Positions 1-11,399 of a DNA stretch of 64,000 nt are shown here, piece by piece; position 1 is the first letter of the stretch; every line of letters starts with the position of its first letter. Made by a program: the position numbers and the translations under genes. The stretch is from Harmonia axyridis. Taxonomy: Eukaryota; Arthropoda; Insecta; Coleoptera; Coccinellidae. The stretch is from positions 21,057,825 through 21,121,824 of the forward strand of contig NC_059506.1 of assembly GCF_914767665.1 (NCBI RefSeq), read 5' to 3'. The notes under the pieces are model-generated. The model ran no database searches and had not been told where the DNA came from. It saw nothing but the letters and a program-made list of their open reading frames with translations.

Positions 1-975
1 ACATTGTTTTCCTACAACTGCTATGAAAAGTAAAGTATTCTTCATAGCTTACTCAATTTCAATACTATGTATTGCTCATACGGCACTTTGCCCACACCTT
101 GCTTGGTAGACCAATGAAATTGGGCTTTTGAGTCGTTTCTATGGAAACGCAATAAATTAGCACATACTGTCAACGAAGGCTATTTTGATTTGAATCAATT
201 CCATTATTCGAACTACTGAAATTTGTGTAGTTGTAGGAGAAGTATAGTGTGCAACATGTGGGGAATAGTATATTGTGCAACAAGTGGTAAAAGTCCAACA
301 TTTCTCGCGAGTGTGGAAGTTTGTGGCACTCGCTCTTCAGGCTCGTGCCTCAAATCTTGGTAGACCAATGAAATTGGGCTTTTGAGTTGTTTCTATGGAA
401 ACGAAATAAATTAGCACATACTGTCAACGAAGGCCTCTTTGATTTGAATCAAGTCCATTACTTGAATTATTGAATTTTGTGCAGTTGTTGGAACAAGTGG
501 GGAAAGTCCAACTTTTCTCGTGAGTGTGGAAGTTTGTGGCATGAGCCTGAAAGGCGAGTGCCGCAAACACACGAGCGAGAAAAGGACTTTTCCTTTTCCT
601 TACTTTTCCTACAACTGCATAAAATTCAATAATTCAAGTAATGGACTTGATTCAAATCAAAATGACCTTCGTCGACAGTATATGTGCTAATTTATTGCGT
701 TTCCATAGAAACGACTCAAAAGACCAATTTCATTGGTCTACCAAGCGAGGTGTGGGCAAAGTGCCGTGAGAAATAATATTTCCCACAATATGAGCAATAC
801 ATAGTTTTGAAATTGAGTAAGCTATGAAGAATACGCTACTTTTCATAGCAGTTGTAGGAAAAGTCCTCTTCTCGCTCGTGTGTTTGCGGCTCGGTTTGCG
901 GCACTCGCCTTTCAGGCTTGTGCCACAAACTTCCACACTCGCGAGAAAAGTTGGACTTCCCCACTTGTTGCACAA
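1..975. repeat. Nested palindromic repeat block, left part cut by the window edge
   Basis: The left part (about 8-70) reappears inverted at about 780-865 (shared piece CAACTGCTATGAAAAGT). A second unit containing GTTTCTATGGAAACG occurs at about 100-180, again directly at 355-435, and inverted at 655-750. GC-rich caps of the form GGCACTCG...GGCTCGTGCC lie at about 325-350, 540-565 and 900-930. The ORFs here are by-products of the repeats. This looks like a fold-back or MITE-type element inserted into or recombined with copies of itself. No transposase is visible. Confidence 0.8.
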
Positions 976-1195
976 TATGTGTTTTCTTGTAGAGATTACA
1001 GATTCTTTAGCGATTTACCAAGTGATTGTTGCAATTATCCTGCTTATTTTGGTAATAATAAACAATTTTAAATTTACCTGCTTCGTGTGCACCTTTTAAT
1101 TGTGTTGTTAGATCCCAAAAAGGGTGGGACGTGAAATTTCATAGATAAGAAAACAATAGTGATGTATCGTTTATTTCATTGAATATTTTCACAGG

Positions 1196-1354
1196 TTTCC
1201 GAGAAATTAAATAAAATGGATGATGGCAATATGGAGCAAAGACAAAAAACCTTCTGCCACAGCCGTTATATGTAGTGATCACTTCAAAACAGAGAACTAT
1301 TATGTCAATCCCTATGAAACCAAAGTTTTGAAGGAAGGAGCCATACAATTTTGA
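1196..1354 (+). pseudogene. THAP zinc-finger domain exon, broken by one stop
   Basis: Frame 1196-1354 reads FPRN, a TAA stop, then IKWMMAIWSKDKK, ICSDHF and finally LKEGAIQF before TGA. This is the second half of a THAP domain, the C2CH DNA-binding zinc finger: the conserved tryptophan, the C-x-x-H pair (CSDHF) and the closing G-A-[VI]-P-like motif, here GAIQF. THAP domains occur in host regulators and in P-element-type transposases. The first Cys pair would lie in an upstream exon; a good 3' splice site (TTTTCACAG) directly precedes the frame. The stop four codons in, and the abrupt end after the domain, make it a remnant. I cannot tell a host gene from a transposase. Confidence 0.6.
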
Positions 1355-2254
1355 TATTGGAACAGCAAATTCCTACTCTTTATACTCGTAGATTCGTTCG
1401 AAGTCAGGAATTTTTGTCCATATTATTCGAGTTTCGAGGCAAATGAGCTCTGATTTGAATCTCTTCGTCAGATGTTTATCGTAATTTTTCATATTGATAT
1501 TCATAATATGTTTTTTTTCCATATGTACTTTATGTTTCATGATAAAAAGTAATATTATAAAAGTAATATAATAAAACCTTGTATAAAATTCGCATTCTTT
1601 TTTACACCGCCAGAGTAAAGGAAGATGTAGGTATACTTTTGGAACGTGAGGCTGAAATGTTCTCCTTTAATAGGAAATATATAGCGCTTTCATCCCCAAT
1701 AACACTTAATATCTTTTCAGTCTATTTCTCAAAAAAAAATTTATTTAGGTATCACAAATTTTGAATTCCTAACAGTTCAGTTATACTTGTAGCTACATTA
1801 TATCGAATATAAATTCAATTATCTAAAATATTATTCATGTACTGAGTTTTTTGAGAAATCTGGAATCGATAATGAAAAATATTTCCTTTCAGATAGGCCT
1901 CAACGATATTCGCCTTTTTGAAAGTAATTTTAGATATAATGAAAATTTGTACAGTTCTTATGAATGATTCATTCAGCATTGAAAAATTAAAAACTCGTTA
2001 TTCCCGTAGCCAATTCGTATGTTTTGCCAAGAATTATTCCACTCTTCACAACACCTCTCTTTCCCTTTGATAGTCCGCAAAGCGTTGCGATCAGAAGCCA
2101 CGTGAGGGCCAGTCAATATTATTGAGTATACGTTTTTTTGCTCGATCCAAACCAACGTCCTTATTTTCTTGAAAAATCAAAAATTGGATTCAACATTTGC
2201 TCTGTTTTTTTGCAATTAAAGCTATTATTAGTCAATCCATCTATATTCCACTAA
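1355..2254. other. AT-rich non-coding stretch
   Basis: No ORF with recognisable motifs, no clear terminal repeats and no RNA gene seen. The short ORFs at 1579-1764 and 1973-2155 look like chance. Confidence 0.5.
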
Positions 2255-3182
2255 GATAATAATAATAATATAATGTTTATTTACTAAAAACATAAAAAAA
2301 TTACAGAGGTATTTATTTCACGAAATATTTACCTGTGCGTAATTATAAATAAAAAGTGGTTCTAAAATATTTGAAGAACTATACATTATTTATAATATTT
2401 AAATTATTAGTGAATTCTTCCCATTCAGACCATATTGTTTCACGTTCTAGTACAAGGCACTTCCGGGTAAAAGTCCAATCGGGTGGGTTTCTAAGATCCA
2501 TTCTAGGGTGAACATAATTTCGGGGGTGAAGGTCCAATCGGTAGGTAGGTGTCCATATTCGGGTTCATGAAATGTCTCTAAATTGTAAGTATTAATTTAA
2601 TTTTTTTTTTATTTATTTTTTAATCTTCCTGGTTGATTATTCTGCTTATACAATCTCTTCCTTTTTCTATCAACCATTGTTTAGCCTTTCTTCAGTAATA
2701 TATATAATTTTTTATTTTTTTCAGATTTTCAGGAATTTTTTGATATATCCTTGGGGCTAGGTGAAAACAGGATCTTTGTCCTATCCTTTTTTCTGCTCTT
2801 GGTGTTTGGTAGCTATATTCTTTTTTTCTTGTAGAATACAAATGCTCTGTTTTATTCAATCTGATATTTCCTTTAAAGATGTTCAAGAGTATTTGGAGTG
2901 CATATGTCTGTCTAATATCGGGAATCCCTGCTAATTGGAATAATTGATCACTTGGGAATTTCAGGTTTTTTCCATAAATTATCTTCAATATCCATTTCTG
3001 TATAGTATTCAGATGTTTCAAGTGTGTGTCATAGACTCCTCCCCACCCTATAATTCCGTAGTTGATCTGGGATTGTATTAATGCATTGAATAACATCATT
3101 AGATGTTTAGTGTCATTCAAATATTTTTTTATAAGTCTGAACTTATATAGAAGTCCGCTAAGTTTTCTTACCGTATTCATTA
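2255..3182 (-). mobile_element. 5'-truncated LINE, 3' end with RT C-terminus
   Basis: Minus-strand non-LTR retrotransposon fragment. The ORF at 3180-2692 (162 aa) is the C-terminal region after the RT catalytic core: NYGIIGWGG, the HLNTIQKWILKIIYGK segment, and IGQRSCFHLAPRIYQKIP. The LINE at 20.97-22.83 kb has the same ordered motifs (YGISGWGA, IVQKCILKIICGH, IGQRSCTYLAPKIYGTIP), so they are related but distinct. A 3' UTR follows, and the element ends in an ATA/TAT microsatellite at 2255-2275, typical of LINE tails. A copy with the same UTR is at 59.7-60.4 kb. No endonuclease or RT core remains, so it is dead on arrival. Confidence 0.85.
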
Positions 3183-3650
3183 TGAGTTTATAGATACCTT
3201 CCCTAATTAGGATAAATCCTTCAATAAAAAAACCTTTTGTTTTGAGAGATACAAAACGAAAAGCTTACACTCAAAGCATCGAACCAATTCTTATCCAATT
3301 AGGCTACAATTTCGAAGGAGAAATTCTTACCTCTCTTGATCGCAGTAGGGTCTCCATAGTAATGGTTACCGATCTTCATGCTCTCTTCGGGACCTTCAGC
3401 TATCATCGAGACTCTTTTCACTGAAACAAAAGTAAATTGAGTCACTTCAACGGCACATTCAGACTAATTAGATCAGGATACGATTTGTGCCAGGAAAACA
3501 ATAGCAGCAGGCTGCTTCCAGATCGCGTCCTGGCACTTTTATTCTATTAGGGGAGTACACGAGCTGTGTTCGAGGAATAAGAGCTTTGTGATTTGAACAA
3601 TTCTGGGATAGAGTTTGTTAATGGTTCGATTATTATTATTGTAGTCAAGG
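3183..3650. other. Non-coding stretch
   Basis: Unique-looking sequence between a LINE and a mariner copy. The 60-aa ORF at 3242-3424 has no recognisable motif. Confidence 0.4.
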
Positions 3651-3652
3651 TA

Positions 3653-4439
3653 AAGGGTGTTTTTTTTAGAGCTATAGAAATTTAAATTGCAATGAAACAA
3701 TGATGGATTATTCGATTGACATGAATTTTATTTATCCGTAAGATAATCTTGTGGTATTACATTTTAAATATAATTTCTGGCATATGACCGCCACGGCTGG
3801 CTCGGATGTAGTCCAATCTGGACGTTCAATTTTCGATTACTTTTTCCAACATTTGTGGCCGTATATCGGCAATAACACGGCGAATGTTGTCTTTCAAATA
3901 GTCAAGGGTTTGTGGCTTATCCGCATAGACCATGACTTTACATAGCCCCACAGAAAGTAGTCTAGCGGTGTTAAATCACAAGATCTTGGAGGCCAATTCA
4001 CAGGTCCAAAACGTGAAATTAGGCGGTCACCAAACGTGTCTTTCAATAAATCGATTGTGGCACGAGCTGTGTGACATGTTGCGTCGTCTTGTTGGAACCA
4101 CAGCTCCTGGATACATGGTTGTTCAATTCAGGAATGAAAAAGTTAGTAATCATGGCTCTATACCGATCACCATTGACTGTAACGTTTTGGCCATCATCAT
4201 TTTTGAAGAAGTACGGACCAATGATTCCACCAGCCCATAAAGCGCACCAAACAGTCAGTTTTTCTGGATGTAACGGTGTTTCGACATGCACTATTTGCAA
4301 GCGTTGTTCAGGCGTGAGTCTATTCATGATGAATTGCCAAACCAAACTGAGGACAAATCACTTGACAGCTGTTAAATCGGTCTCCATCTTGAACAATTAT
4401 GCCAACTTAAAGTTATATACCTCGAAAAAAAAAAACCGT
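3653..4439 (-). mobile_element. Rosa-like mariner, internally deleted (copy A)
   Basis: TA-flanked element of about 787 bp whose ends AAGGGTGTTTT and its near inverse match two other copies at 18.42 and 40.29 kb. The transposase would start at the ATG at 4327 (MNRLTPEQRLQIV). The N-terminus then runs directly into the ETPLHPEKLTVWCALWAGG region, so the helix-turn-helix half and the first catalytic Asp are deleted. The end near DLTPLD and the 3' UTR are recognisable but frame-broken. Compared with copy C, roughly 0.5 kb is missing. Non-autonomous relic. Confidence 0.85.
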
Positions 4440-4441
4440 TA

Positions 4442-5065
4442 GATACAAAACTATTACATTCAATAGTCTGAAATAATAAAAATGATGCTTGAGTTGACTA
4501 AGTTGACTTCAAAACATTTTAACGATCTCTGGTCGAATGGGATGAAAGACTACATCTATTTTTCATATATATATATATTTTTTATTCAAGTCACCAATCA
4601 TATTCGAACGCTAGATCCAATAAACAAGACGTCATTTCTACAAAAGCAAATACCTAAGGAGGAATAATTTTTTAACTTCATTCATATGAGGTAGATAATA
4701 AAAATTTTTCAATGGAAATTGAAAAAGAAAGAAGGGAATTCTCATGTCAAACTGATCCGAGTGATTTGGATGATTATATCTTTTCATTTGATAGTAATTT
4801 CATTGGTCATGGTATAGAGGGAATTTGAGATGTGACAACTAAGGCAACTCAGTGCTGTAGGATAAATAAATAATATGTAAAATCAGTGCGATATTTGAAG
4901 TTATCTGGAGAGACATATTATTACACAATTAAGGCTTGGAAAAGATATTTCCAATTGCAATATTTGAACTTTCTTGTCACACAATGTGTAAAGCATATTT
5001 CTAAAATAAATCATGTTAAGCTTTGACAGTAACTTCTTGAAAATTTTTCATGAAATGTCACACTA
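4442..5065. other. Non-coding stretch
   Basis: AT-rich, with no supported gene, RNA or terminal repeat. Confidence 0.4.
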
Positions 5066-5202
5066 AGGGCCAGTTGCACCATTTGCCTAAACATTGATTA
5101 AAAATTTAAACGTTGATTACTATATGATTTCTTAAGAGAAATCAGAAATTAATCAACGTTTAAATTTTAATCAATGTTTAGGCAAATGGTTCAAATGGCC
5201 CT
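5066..5202. mobile_element. Small palindromic MITE (AGGGCC termini)
   Basis: 137 bp that is almost wholly self-complementary. It begins AGGGCCAGTTGCACCATTTG and ends CAAATGGTTCAAATGGCCCT, with TTTAAACGTTGAT mirrored around an AT-rich centre. GGGCC-GTTGCAC termini are common on insect DNA-transposon MITEs. The flank is TA on the left but not clearly on the right, so the superfamily is left open. Confidence 0.8.
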
Positions 5203-5278
5203 GATAGTTTTGAATGTCTTATTAGCATATGAGAAAACTATTTTCATCAATAATAGTTTTACCTGAAATGAAAAATAA

Positions 5279-5890
5279 TTACGAAAATAATTCATATAAT
5301 TTAATAGAAACATAGTAATAAAAATGAAAATTTATTTGTCTTCCCATAATTTCATTGGCAAGCGATGGGTCTGACTGACAACTGGGTGCAACAAGGAAAT
5401 ATATGCAATATGTTCTTTTGAGATAAAGCAATACAAAAATTATCAATTTCAAACAATAAAGCATGAGTGGATAAGGGAGATGAAAATACTCAACGGTTTC
5501 CGAAAGATATATTGAAAAATCTTTCAGGAATAAAGTGGACATAGTAGATGACATACTTGGTGGGATAAATGTTAAAGAGAAATCTGTTAGTTTTTTATCA
5601 CCAATGAAGAAAACAGCAAGGAGACAATTCATTATTATGTAATCCCGTATCCTTTGATTCGCAAAGGGAGTAAGTTTGAAAATATACCAGAGAATTTCAC
5701 AACCAGGATGCAAACATTCGTCTTTCAGTATTGGGATATCCAGTAGATGGGAATTCTTCAATTTGGTTGATTCAATGATACCTAATTTCATGAAACTGAT
5801 CGTGAACAACATTTCAACAAGATAACATGGAACTATGAAATTTCTATTTGGTATTAAATTGAGGATAATGTTGATAGACCAAATACGCAA
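5279..5890 (-). CDS. Unassigned 203-aa open frame
   Basis: A minus-strand frame of 203 codons in AT-rich DNA, where chance frames this long are rare. The predicted protein is hydrophobic-rich (MLFTISFMKLGII, MLYCLKLIIFVLLYL) with Cys pairs (ECLHPGC, APSCQSD), so it could be membrane-associated, but I recognise no family. A plus-strand frame over the same bases also reads fairly open (around 5480-5640), so either strand may hold a decayed coding sequence. No splice or promoter evidence was found. Treat it as a hypothetical or decayed gene. Confidence 0.25.
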   Translation of the reverse strand: MRIWSINIILNLIPNRNFIVPCYLVEMLFTISFMKLGIIESTKLKNSHLLDIPILKDECLHPGCEILWYIFKLTPFANQRIRDYIIMNCLLAVFFIGDKKLTDFSLTFIPPSMSSTMSTLFLKDFSIYLSETVEYFHLPYPLMLYCLKLIIFVLLYLKRTYCIYFLVAPSCQSDPSLANEIMGRQINFHFYYYVSIKLYELFS

Positions 5891-6179
5891 TACGGTTGCA
5901 TTGCAAGGTGGTTCAAAACTCAGAAACCAGGAAAAAGACGACCAGTTGGTAGGCTTCCTAAAGGTTTGTATGACAGCTGGACATCAACGTAGCAAAACTA
6001 GTTGCAACATATCGAGAAAACCCCCCAGAGAAATTCAATCTTGAAATCTGAAAATTCGAATTCTGTTTAGTAAAGAGGTATGCCATATTTATACTCTCTG
6101 TATATAATGTTTCTGATTGATTTGAATCGCTTCATTCTGACATGTCGAAATATTGGTCATTTCATACTTGCATGTTTGG

Positions 6180-6386
6180 TTAGATAACCTTTTTTGCACA
6201 CAGCTTTCTAATGTACAAATATTCGTGAATGATATGAAGTACCAGTTCAGATGATATCTTCATAATGTCTGCTATCTCGATCAACTTCACTTTACGGTAA
6301 TTCAACATTATTTTGTGAACTTTTTTGATTTTCCGTCGGTGACAGCCAATATGGCATACACACGTGGATACAACATTATTGCACAA
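6180..6386 (-). pseudogene. Mariner transposase fragment (HTH region)
   Basis: The frame reads KKVHKIMLNYRKVKLIEIAD then IMKISSELVLHIIHEYLYIRKLCAKKV. This is the second helix-turn-helix of a mariner-type transposase, followed by the conserved H-[IL]-[IL]-HE-[YH]-L-x-x-[MR]KL segment that normally leads to WVP and the catalytic core. Here the frame stops right after KLCAKKV, and neither end of the element can be seen, so this is an isolated fragment. It is a different lineage from the rosa-like copies elsewhere in the window. Confidence 0.85.
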
Positions 6387-6637
6387 CTCCCAATATTGTA
6401 CAATATTATTGTGCGTCTACAGGCCGCTCAAAACTAATATGCATTTCTAACACAATTAGTCTTGAAAACAGCAACATATTTGTTGCAGATTCGATGTTAG
6501 AACAAATATTCAATCAACGGGTGATTGACGTTCTTATTAATTTCTCGAGCGTTGTTTCCACAGGAAATCTGAATTCAATCAGAACGTGTCGATTTGCTTT
6601 TAATTAAAACACAACTCGGAAACTTCGGATAAAGCCT

Positions 6638-7063
6638 GCCAAACTTAAAAGTTGCCTTTGAAGATCTCATTAATAAGTTAATTGGTTTTCTTTTGTTTTC
6701 ACCCTAATTATCGTAGTGTATTCGGAATCTGAATATTGTTTTTAATTATGAGTTGACAACAAGAAGAGCACAAATTTTACATGAATTCCCTGAATTTGAG
6801 TATAGGAAATAAAAGTAAAGAAAATTAAGAATGATTCTTTAGTATTTCTTCAGTAAAAAGTGAATCGTTTTTAATTTTCTCCAGTTTTATTTCCTATACG
6901 AAAATTATGGAAATTTATGTAGAATTTTGTGCTTATTTTGTTGCCAACTTATGATTCAAAATTATATTAGGGATTCCGAAAATACTACGACAGTTGGAAT
7001 AAAAACAAAAAAAAATCAATCAACTTATGAATTATATTTTCAAAGGCAACTTTTAAGTTTCGC
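6638..7063. mobile_element. Long-inverted-repeat MITE
   Basis: Arms of about 190 bp each: GCCAAACTTAAAAGTTGCC at 6638 is mirrored by GGCAACTTTTAAGTTTCGC at 7063, and sub-blocks (GTATAGGAAATAAAA near 6800 against TTTTATTTCCTATACG near 6885) stay paired to the centre. No coding capacity. Non-autonomous DNA element of unknown superfamily. Confidence 0.75.
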
Positions 7064-8644
7064 AATCTAGTAAAAAATATCACCTGAATTTTTATTATAA
7101 ATAAATCAGAAATTTTCGAATATTCATTTGATTCCTGTGAAAGCTTGATGATTTCAAATATTCCAAATTTTGAGGAATATGCAATTAGTTTTATGGACTT
7201 TCTAGTTAGAACCAGTGTGCTATACATATTTGTGAGTGATATTAGTGTAACGTATTCAAAACTTGAAATTGATTTAAGAGAATTACATTTTTTCTCTTAT
7301 CGATTCAAAGGCTATCATAATGAAGTGAAAGCAATACTGTAAATTTCTCTTGCTTATATAACGGTTATCTAAAAAATAAAAAAGAACGACCATTTGTTTC
7401 CCGAAAAGTAAACTTTTTTCTGCAATCTGTTGTCAAATTTCGTTGGTCACGTTAACTTAAAATTGTTGACACGTTAACTTAAAATTAGATACTTGAAATT
7501 TTCAGAAGGGATTAGATCACGAATGAAGGTGTAGAGTTTGTTGATGGACAAAGGATTCCATGAATATGACAATTTTCTTAAAATTCGATCGAATGAAACA
7601 AAAAAAAAACAGCTCCATGGATTAAATTGAAATTCTCTGTGATTTTTGTGGTGATATTGAACTGTAAAACGCAACTCAACATTGATGGTTTTTTTCGATA
7701 TTTTCAATACAGCGATTGATTATTTATCCAAAAATCCTACAAAAGCCCTTTTTTATCAACTTTTCAAATTAATGTAGAAAACGAAAAGAAATTTTTTCCG
7801 AAAATCCAATAGCGACTACTTGTAGAGAATTTATTCAAGATTTCAAAACATCCCTTAAATTTTCTGTGCAATCATTGATTGGTGAGATATTGATGGTTAA
7901 AAACAAAAAGGTCCTTTTCAATTCAAAGTTCGATATTTCAGCGAGAAGTGCTCGCATCGAAATTTTGAAAGAAGGATATTGAAGCTGAATGAACAAGTTA
8001 TCTCATCCATATAGTGGTTATGTTGGAAAAAAAATGTCCAAGTCTGTATACCAAAACTGAACAAATTACGCAGAAATTTTATATACTGTATTCATTAGGA
8101 TTGAGCTATAAATTTCAAGTCCAAAAAGTTTTTTTTTCAAATTGAGATAAGACTATTGTTATCGAAAATACAGCCATTTGAAAAACCGCTTATAATTTCG
8201 AATTTTTTTTTAATCCTTTAATTCATTCCTCTAGTGTATTAATTCAGTTGCGACAACGCAAAAATATAGTGGAATATTTTCAGATTTCAAGGAAATCTAA
8301 TAAAGAGCTATTCATTTCTATGAGAGTTACAATGGAAATATGGAAGGCCCCATTGAAAATTATTAAAATATGTATGTTCTTTCTCACTGGAGAATTTTCA
8401 AAAATTGTTGTATTCTTGACGGACACTGTGTACCTCTTTGCAAAATTCTAATCATATAACTCTACATGCAATTTACTGAAGACTGAAGAAATACCCCACT
8501 TTACTAATCCATGTGTGTTCAAAATTGATACAAGTATATTCTCAATTTCTTGAAACAAAACCAATACGAACAAATTAGAATTGAATTCAAAATACGTATC
8601 TTCTGTCAATGACATTACCTATAACAACTTGAGTTCTGCAATAA
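7064..8644. other. AT-rich non-coding stretch
   Basis: No gene supported. The short ORFs (7145-7342, 7474-7707, 8248-8451) have no recognisable motif. Runs of A and T and phrases such as CGAAATTTTGAAAG suggest old repeats, but no ends can be set. Confidence 0.4.
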
Positions 8645-8648
8645 ATAT

Positions 8649-8980
8649 TGTTACGTTTTTCAGTTAATTAAATCGGTACTTTTTATTGACACTAATTTAT
8701 TTCCGATACACAACTATAAACAACTATTTACAGATGATTTATTTCAACTATTACGTTAATTTAGTTCCACTACAACATTAATTTATTTCTACAACTTATA
8801 TCTAATTGAGTGTACGGCACTGACAGCCGTTTACGTAGCACTGCTCTGCTCTGCGGCTTCGATTGGTTATATACCGCTGGCATTTCTCTCTAGAAGGATC
8901 ATGAGCTTTCTATCGAGCTCTCGGTGCCTCCGGTACCTTCTAGAAAGAGGTAGTGGTGTAGGGCTTGTGAATTCGTTACA
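8649..8980. mobile_element. Solo LTR, 332 bp
   Basis: The segment starts TGTTACG and ends CGTTACA, the TG...CA ends of an LTR with a short inverted repeat. It is flanked on both sides by ATAT (8645-8648 and 8981-8984), a 4-bp target-site duplication as used by Ty3/Gypsy and some Pao/BEL retrotransposons. TTATATAC near 8868 could be the promoter. No internal region is adjacent, so it is best read as a solo LTR left by LTR-LTR recombination. Confidence 0.75.
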
Positions 8981-8999
8981 ATATCATCGAATCAAAATA

Positions 9000-9821
9000 T
9001 TCCTGAATAAGCAATTGCCAACATAAATCCGATTTTCCACAGCCATCCGGGATGTCGATAAATCCAGAATGAAACTATGGGATGAAATTAAGTAAAAATA
9101 TGGAAAAAAATCACGTGAATGTTCTTATCATCCTATATAAAGTCTTCAAAGGCACAATAGATGCAGGAATAAACAACTCTCAAAAGCTCTTGACGTAAAG
9201 TCAGTTCTTTTCTTGAATTTTCATCATTCAGAAGCAAACTGGCGTAAAGTAATGAACTTTCGAATTAAATTTGCACCATTTTCCCCTTCGATTCAAATTC
9301 ATATCCCATCAAGAAAATCAGGTTTCAGCGCAAAATGACCGTCAGAGGTAAAAGCTTTAGTGTTTCGCGACGATGAAAAAAAAATTAATGCTAACGGTCT
9401 CGATTCTCGTAAAACTCGTCCTCGAAAAGAGAACAGTGTACGAAATTATCATCTGTACGAGTATCATCAACCTTTATTGGTGACGGCCCCCGGGAATGGG
9501 AGAAGCTACACCATTAGCAACACATTGTTTTGGAGGGGTGAACTCCTTGCGCAACAGGTCCTATCGATTTTTGTACGATGCACGTTTTGAACTTTTTACG
9601 ATGAGCTTCGAGTCTTCTCTCACTAGAGAGTGGGCGTTAAATAAGTAGGTTTGAACATTTTTCTATTTTCGTAACGATTCACCCATTTACGTAAAATATA
9701 CGAACGGGATTGAAAAAACGAAGAAAGAACCTCGGAAAGAACTGACGTGACGTTGAGAGCGTTTCAGCGTTCATCTAGGTATATTCTATTTGACCTTTTA
9801 TTTATATTTTTATATTTGTTT
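9000..9821. other. No gene assigned; GC-richer block at 9360-9640
   Basis: 9360-9590 holds a 76-aa plus frame (SRKTRPRKENSVRNYH, VTAPGNGRSYTISNT). The block is richer in GC and CpG than its surroundings and shows no repeat copies in the window. It may be a conserved non-coding element or a decayed exon; I recognise no protein. Confidence 0.3.
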
Positions 9822-10620
9822 ATCTACTCCTATTGAATAATATATTCATTATTCAACTGCTTTTGAGCAATTAATAGTATCTATTAACAAACAGCGTGGG
9901 TTACAATAACTCACCATTATAACTCACTCTAGTAAATCGGAAAACATGGATCTGTGCTTCTATACTTCTCTGCTTCTATTCGATAAGCCGAAAGGGGACA
10001 TTCCATTATTGTCATTGAGGGGAGGAATGACTGAGGGAATGTCACTTTAATAATTTTGACGTTTTCAAATTAAGTTGATATCTAATTATTGTGAATGTTT
10101 TGCTGAAAACGATTAATTCAGATAGTGAAGATGAAATATTATATAGGTATACATTTCCAAAAGACAAACACCTAATGTTACCATACGGAATTACTTGCCC
10201 GAAAAAAATATAAAGGAGTTTGTAGCAGTAAGGTCATTAAGTCGTCATTTACAGGGAATGTTTTTTGGTATATTTTGATGCATATATGCATGCAACTATT
10301 AAGGTTTTTCAGTAAAGTTCTATGTCTGTACTCTGTACTGGATTCGAGCTAGCGAAGCTAGTTCGATTGTGATTGGTGACACTAAGTTTCCATCTCTCTT
10401 ATACTCGGGATCGAGCACATATGTTTATTTTCCGTTCCTTCTGTCTATATTTTAAGTCTGTATTTTTTGTTAGTATTTATTGATATAGTCGTAGTTGAAA
10501 TATAGTATTCAACTTGCGGTAATGGTCATAACTAACTTGATGAATTATAGCACTCATGCTGCAGACTTCATCTGCGTGAGTTATGACCTACATTACCGCT
10601 AGTTGGATAATATACTATTA
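9822..10620 (+). repeat. Dispersed 0.8-kb repeat, copy 1
   Basis: Near full-length match in the same orientation to 58820-59638. Both start TATCTACTCCTATTGAA and finish CTACATTACCGCT...TATACTATTA. The termini carry ATTATTCAAC-type sequence in opposite orientations, as in terminal inverted repeats. There is no coding frame. A palindrome sits at the 3' end. Probably a non-autonomous DNA transposon. Confidence 0.8.
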
Positions 10621-10775
10621 TAATGGTTTCTTAGCTTTGTATTTTGAAATTAAGTGAATAATAGTATATTATTCAACGAACGGTAATGTAGGTCATAACT
10701 CACGCAGATGAAGTTGTAATTCATCAAGTGAGTTATGACCATCTCCGCAAGTTGAATACTACACTTCATCTACAA
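10500..10775. repeat. Inverted repeat at the end of the dispersed repeat
   Basis: CAACTTGCGGTAATGGTCAT (10509 onward) is mirrored near 10735-10760, and GTGAGTTATGACCTACATTA is mirrored at 10683-10705. The 3' terminal module of the 0.8-kb repeat is therefore present twice, head to head, around about 40 bp. Confidence 0.75.
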
Positions 10776-11205
10776 TTATAACAATAGATACCTACTAAGA
10801 TACAAGAGAAAGAACTTCATCGACAAACCTTCATATTCACCTATAATAATGCTATATAAATTTTAATTGTAATTACTCATTTTGTTTTGTATTTTTCAGC
10901 TACATTCTAGATGTTTCTTTGATTGACTATGCTTTGAACAGTGTCTCATTCAAAAGTGTCCTCCCTCGATAACTCAACAACGAATCAGAATTCGTGAAAA
11001 CACTCAGACAGGTCGATTTTTGATGACAGGGGGACATAATCTGGGCTACAAAGCTTGTTTCTAATCTCAATTTCCTGGAAGATGTTGCAACCCCATCAGG
11101 AATTTGAACAAGGAAAGTGGGTAATTTTGTAGCACAAATGTATTCATGGATTTAAATTTGTATAAACCTGTAGTTTGTGTTCTATAAAGTGAATATTCAC
11201 AAAGG
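10776..11205. other. Non-coding stretch
   Basis: No supported feature. Confidence 0.4.
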
Positions 11206-11207
11206 TA

Positions 11208-11381
11208 CAGGGTGTTTTTTATGGAATTATGGTACCGATTAAACTGAATGAAACAGAAATGTTCTAATCGATCGTATAATTTTTATTAATATTTTTAACA
11301 AACAGTATTACTACAATTTTACCGCAAATGCTCAAAGTGCTCGCCATTAGATTGCATGCAGCGATAAAACCGTGATTATCT
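11208..11381 (-). mobile_element. Mariner/IS630-type element, 3' end fragment
   Basis: After TA, the plus strand starts CAGGGTGTTTTTTATGG. Minus-strand codons around 11375-11325 read RFYRCMQSNGEHFEHLR then stop, which matches the C-terminus of a common insect mariner-like transposase family (R-C-x-x-x-N-G-x-HFEHL). Only the last codons and the 3' terminal region survive. Confidence 0.6.
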
Positions 11382-11399
11382 TTTGTTCGAAGACGAAGC

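Noticed and set aside
730..1099. ORFs of 81-91 aa on both strands
   Set aside because: They follow the inverted repeat and are mirror images; no domain.
9480..9520. tRNA-like GC-rich segment (GGCCCCCGGGAATGGG)
   Set aside because: No cloverleaf, no TTCGA T-loop with matching acceptor stem.
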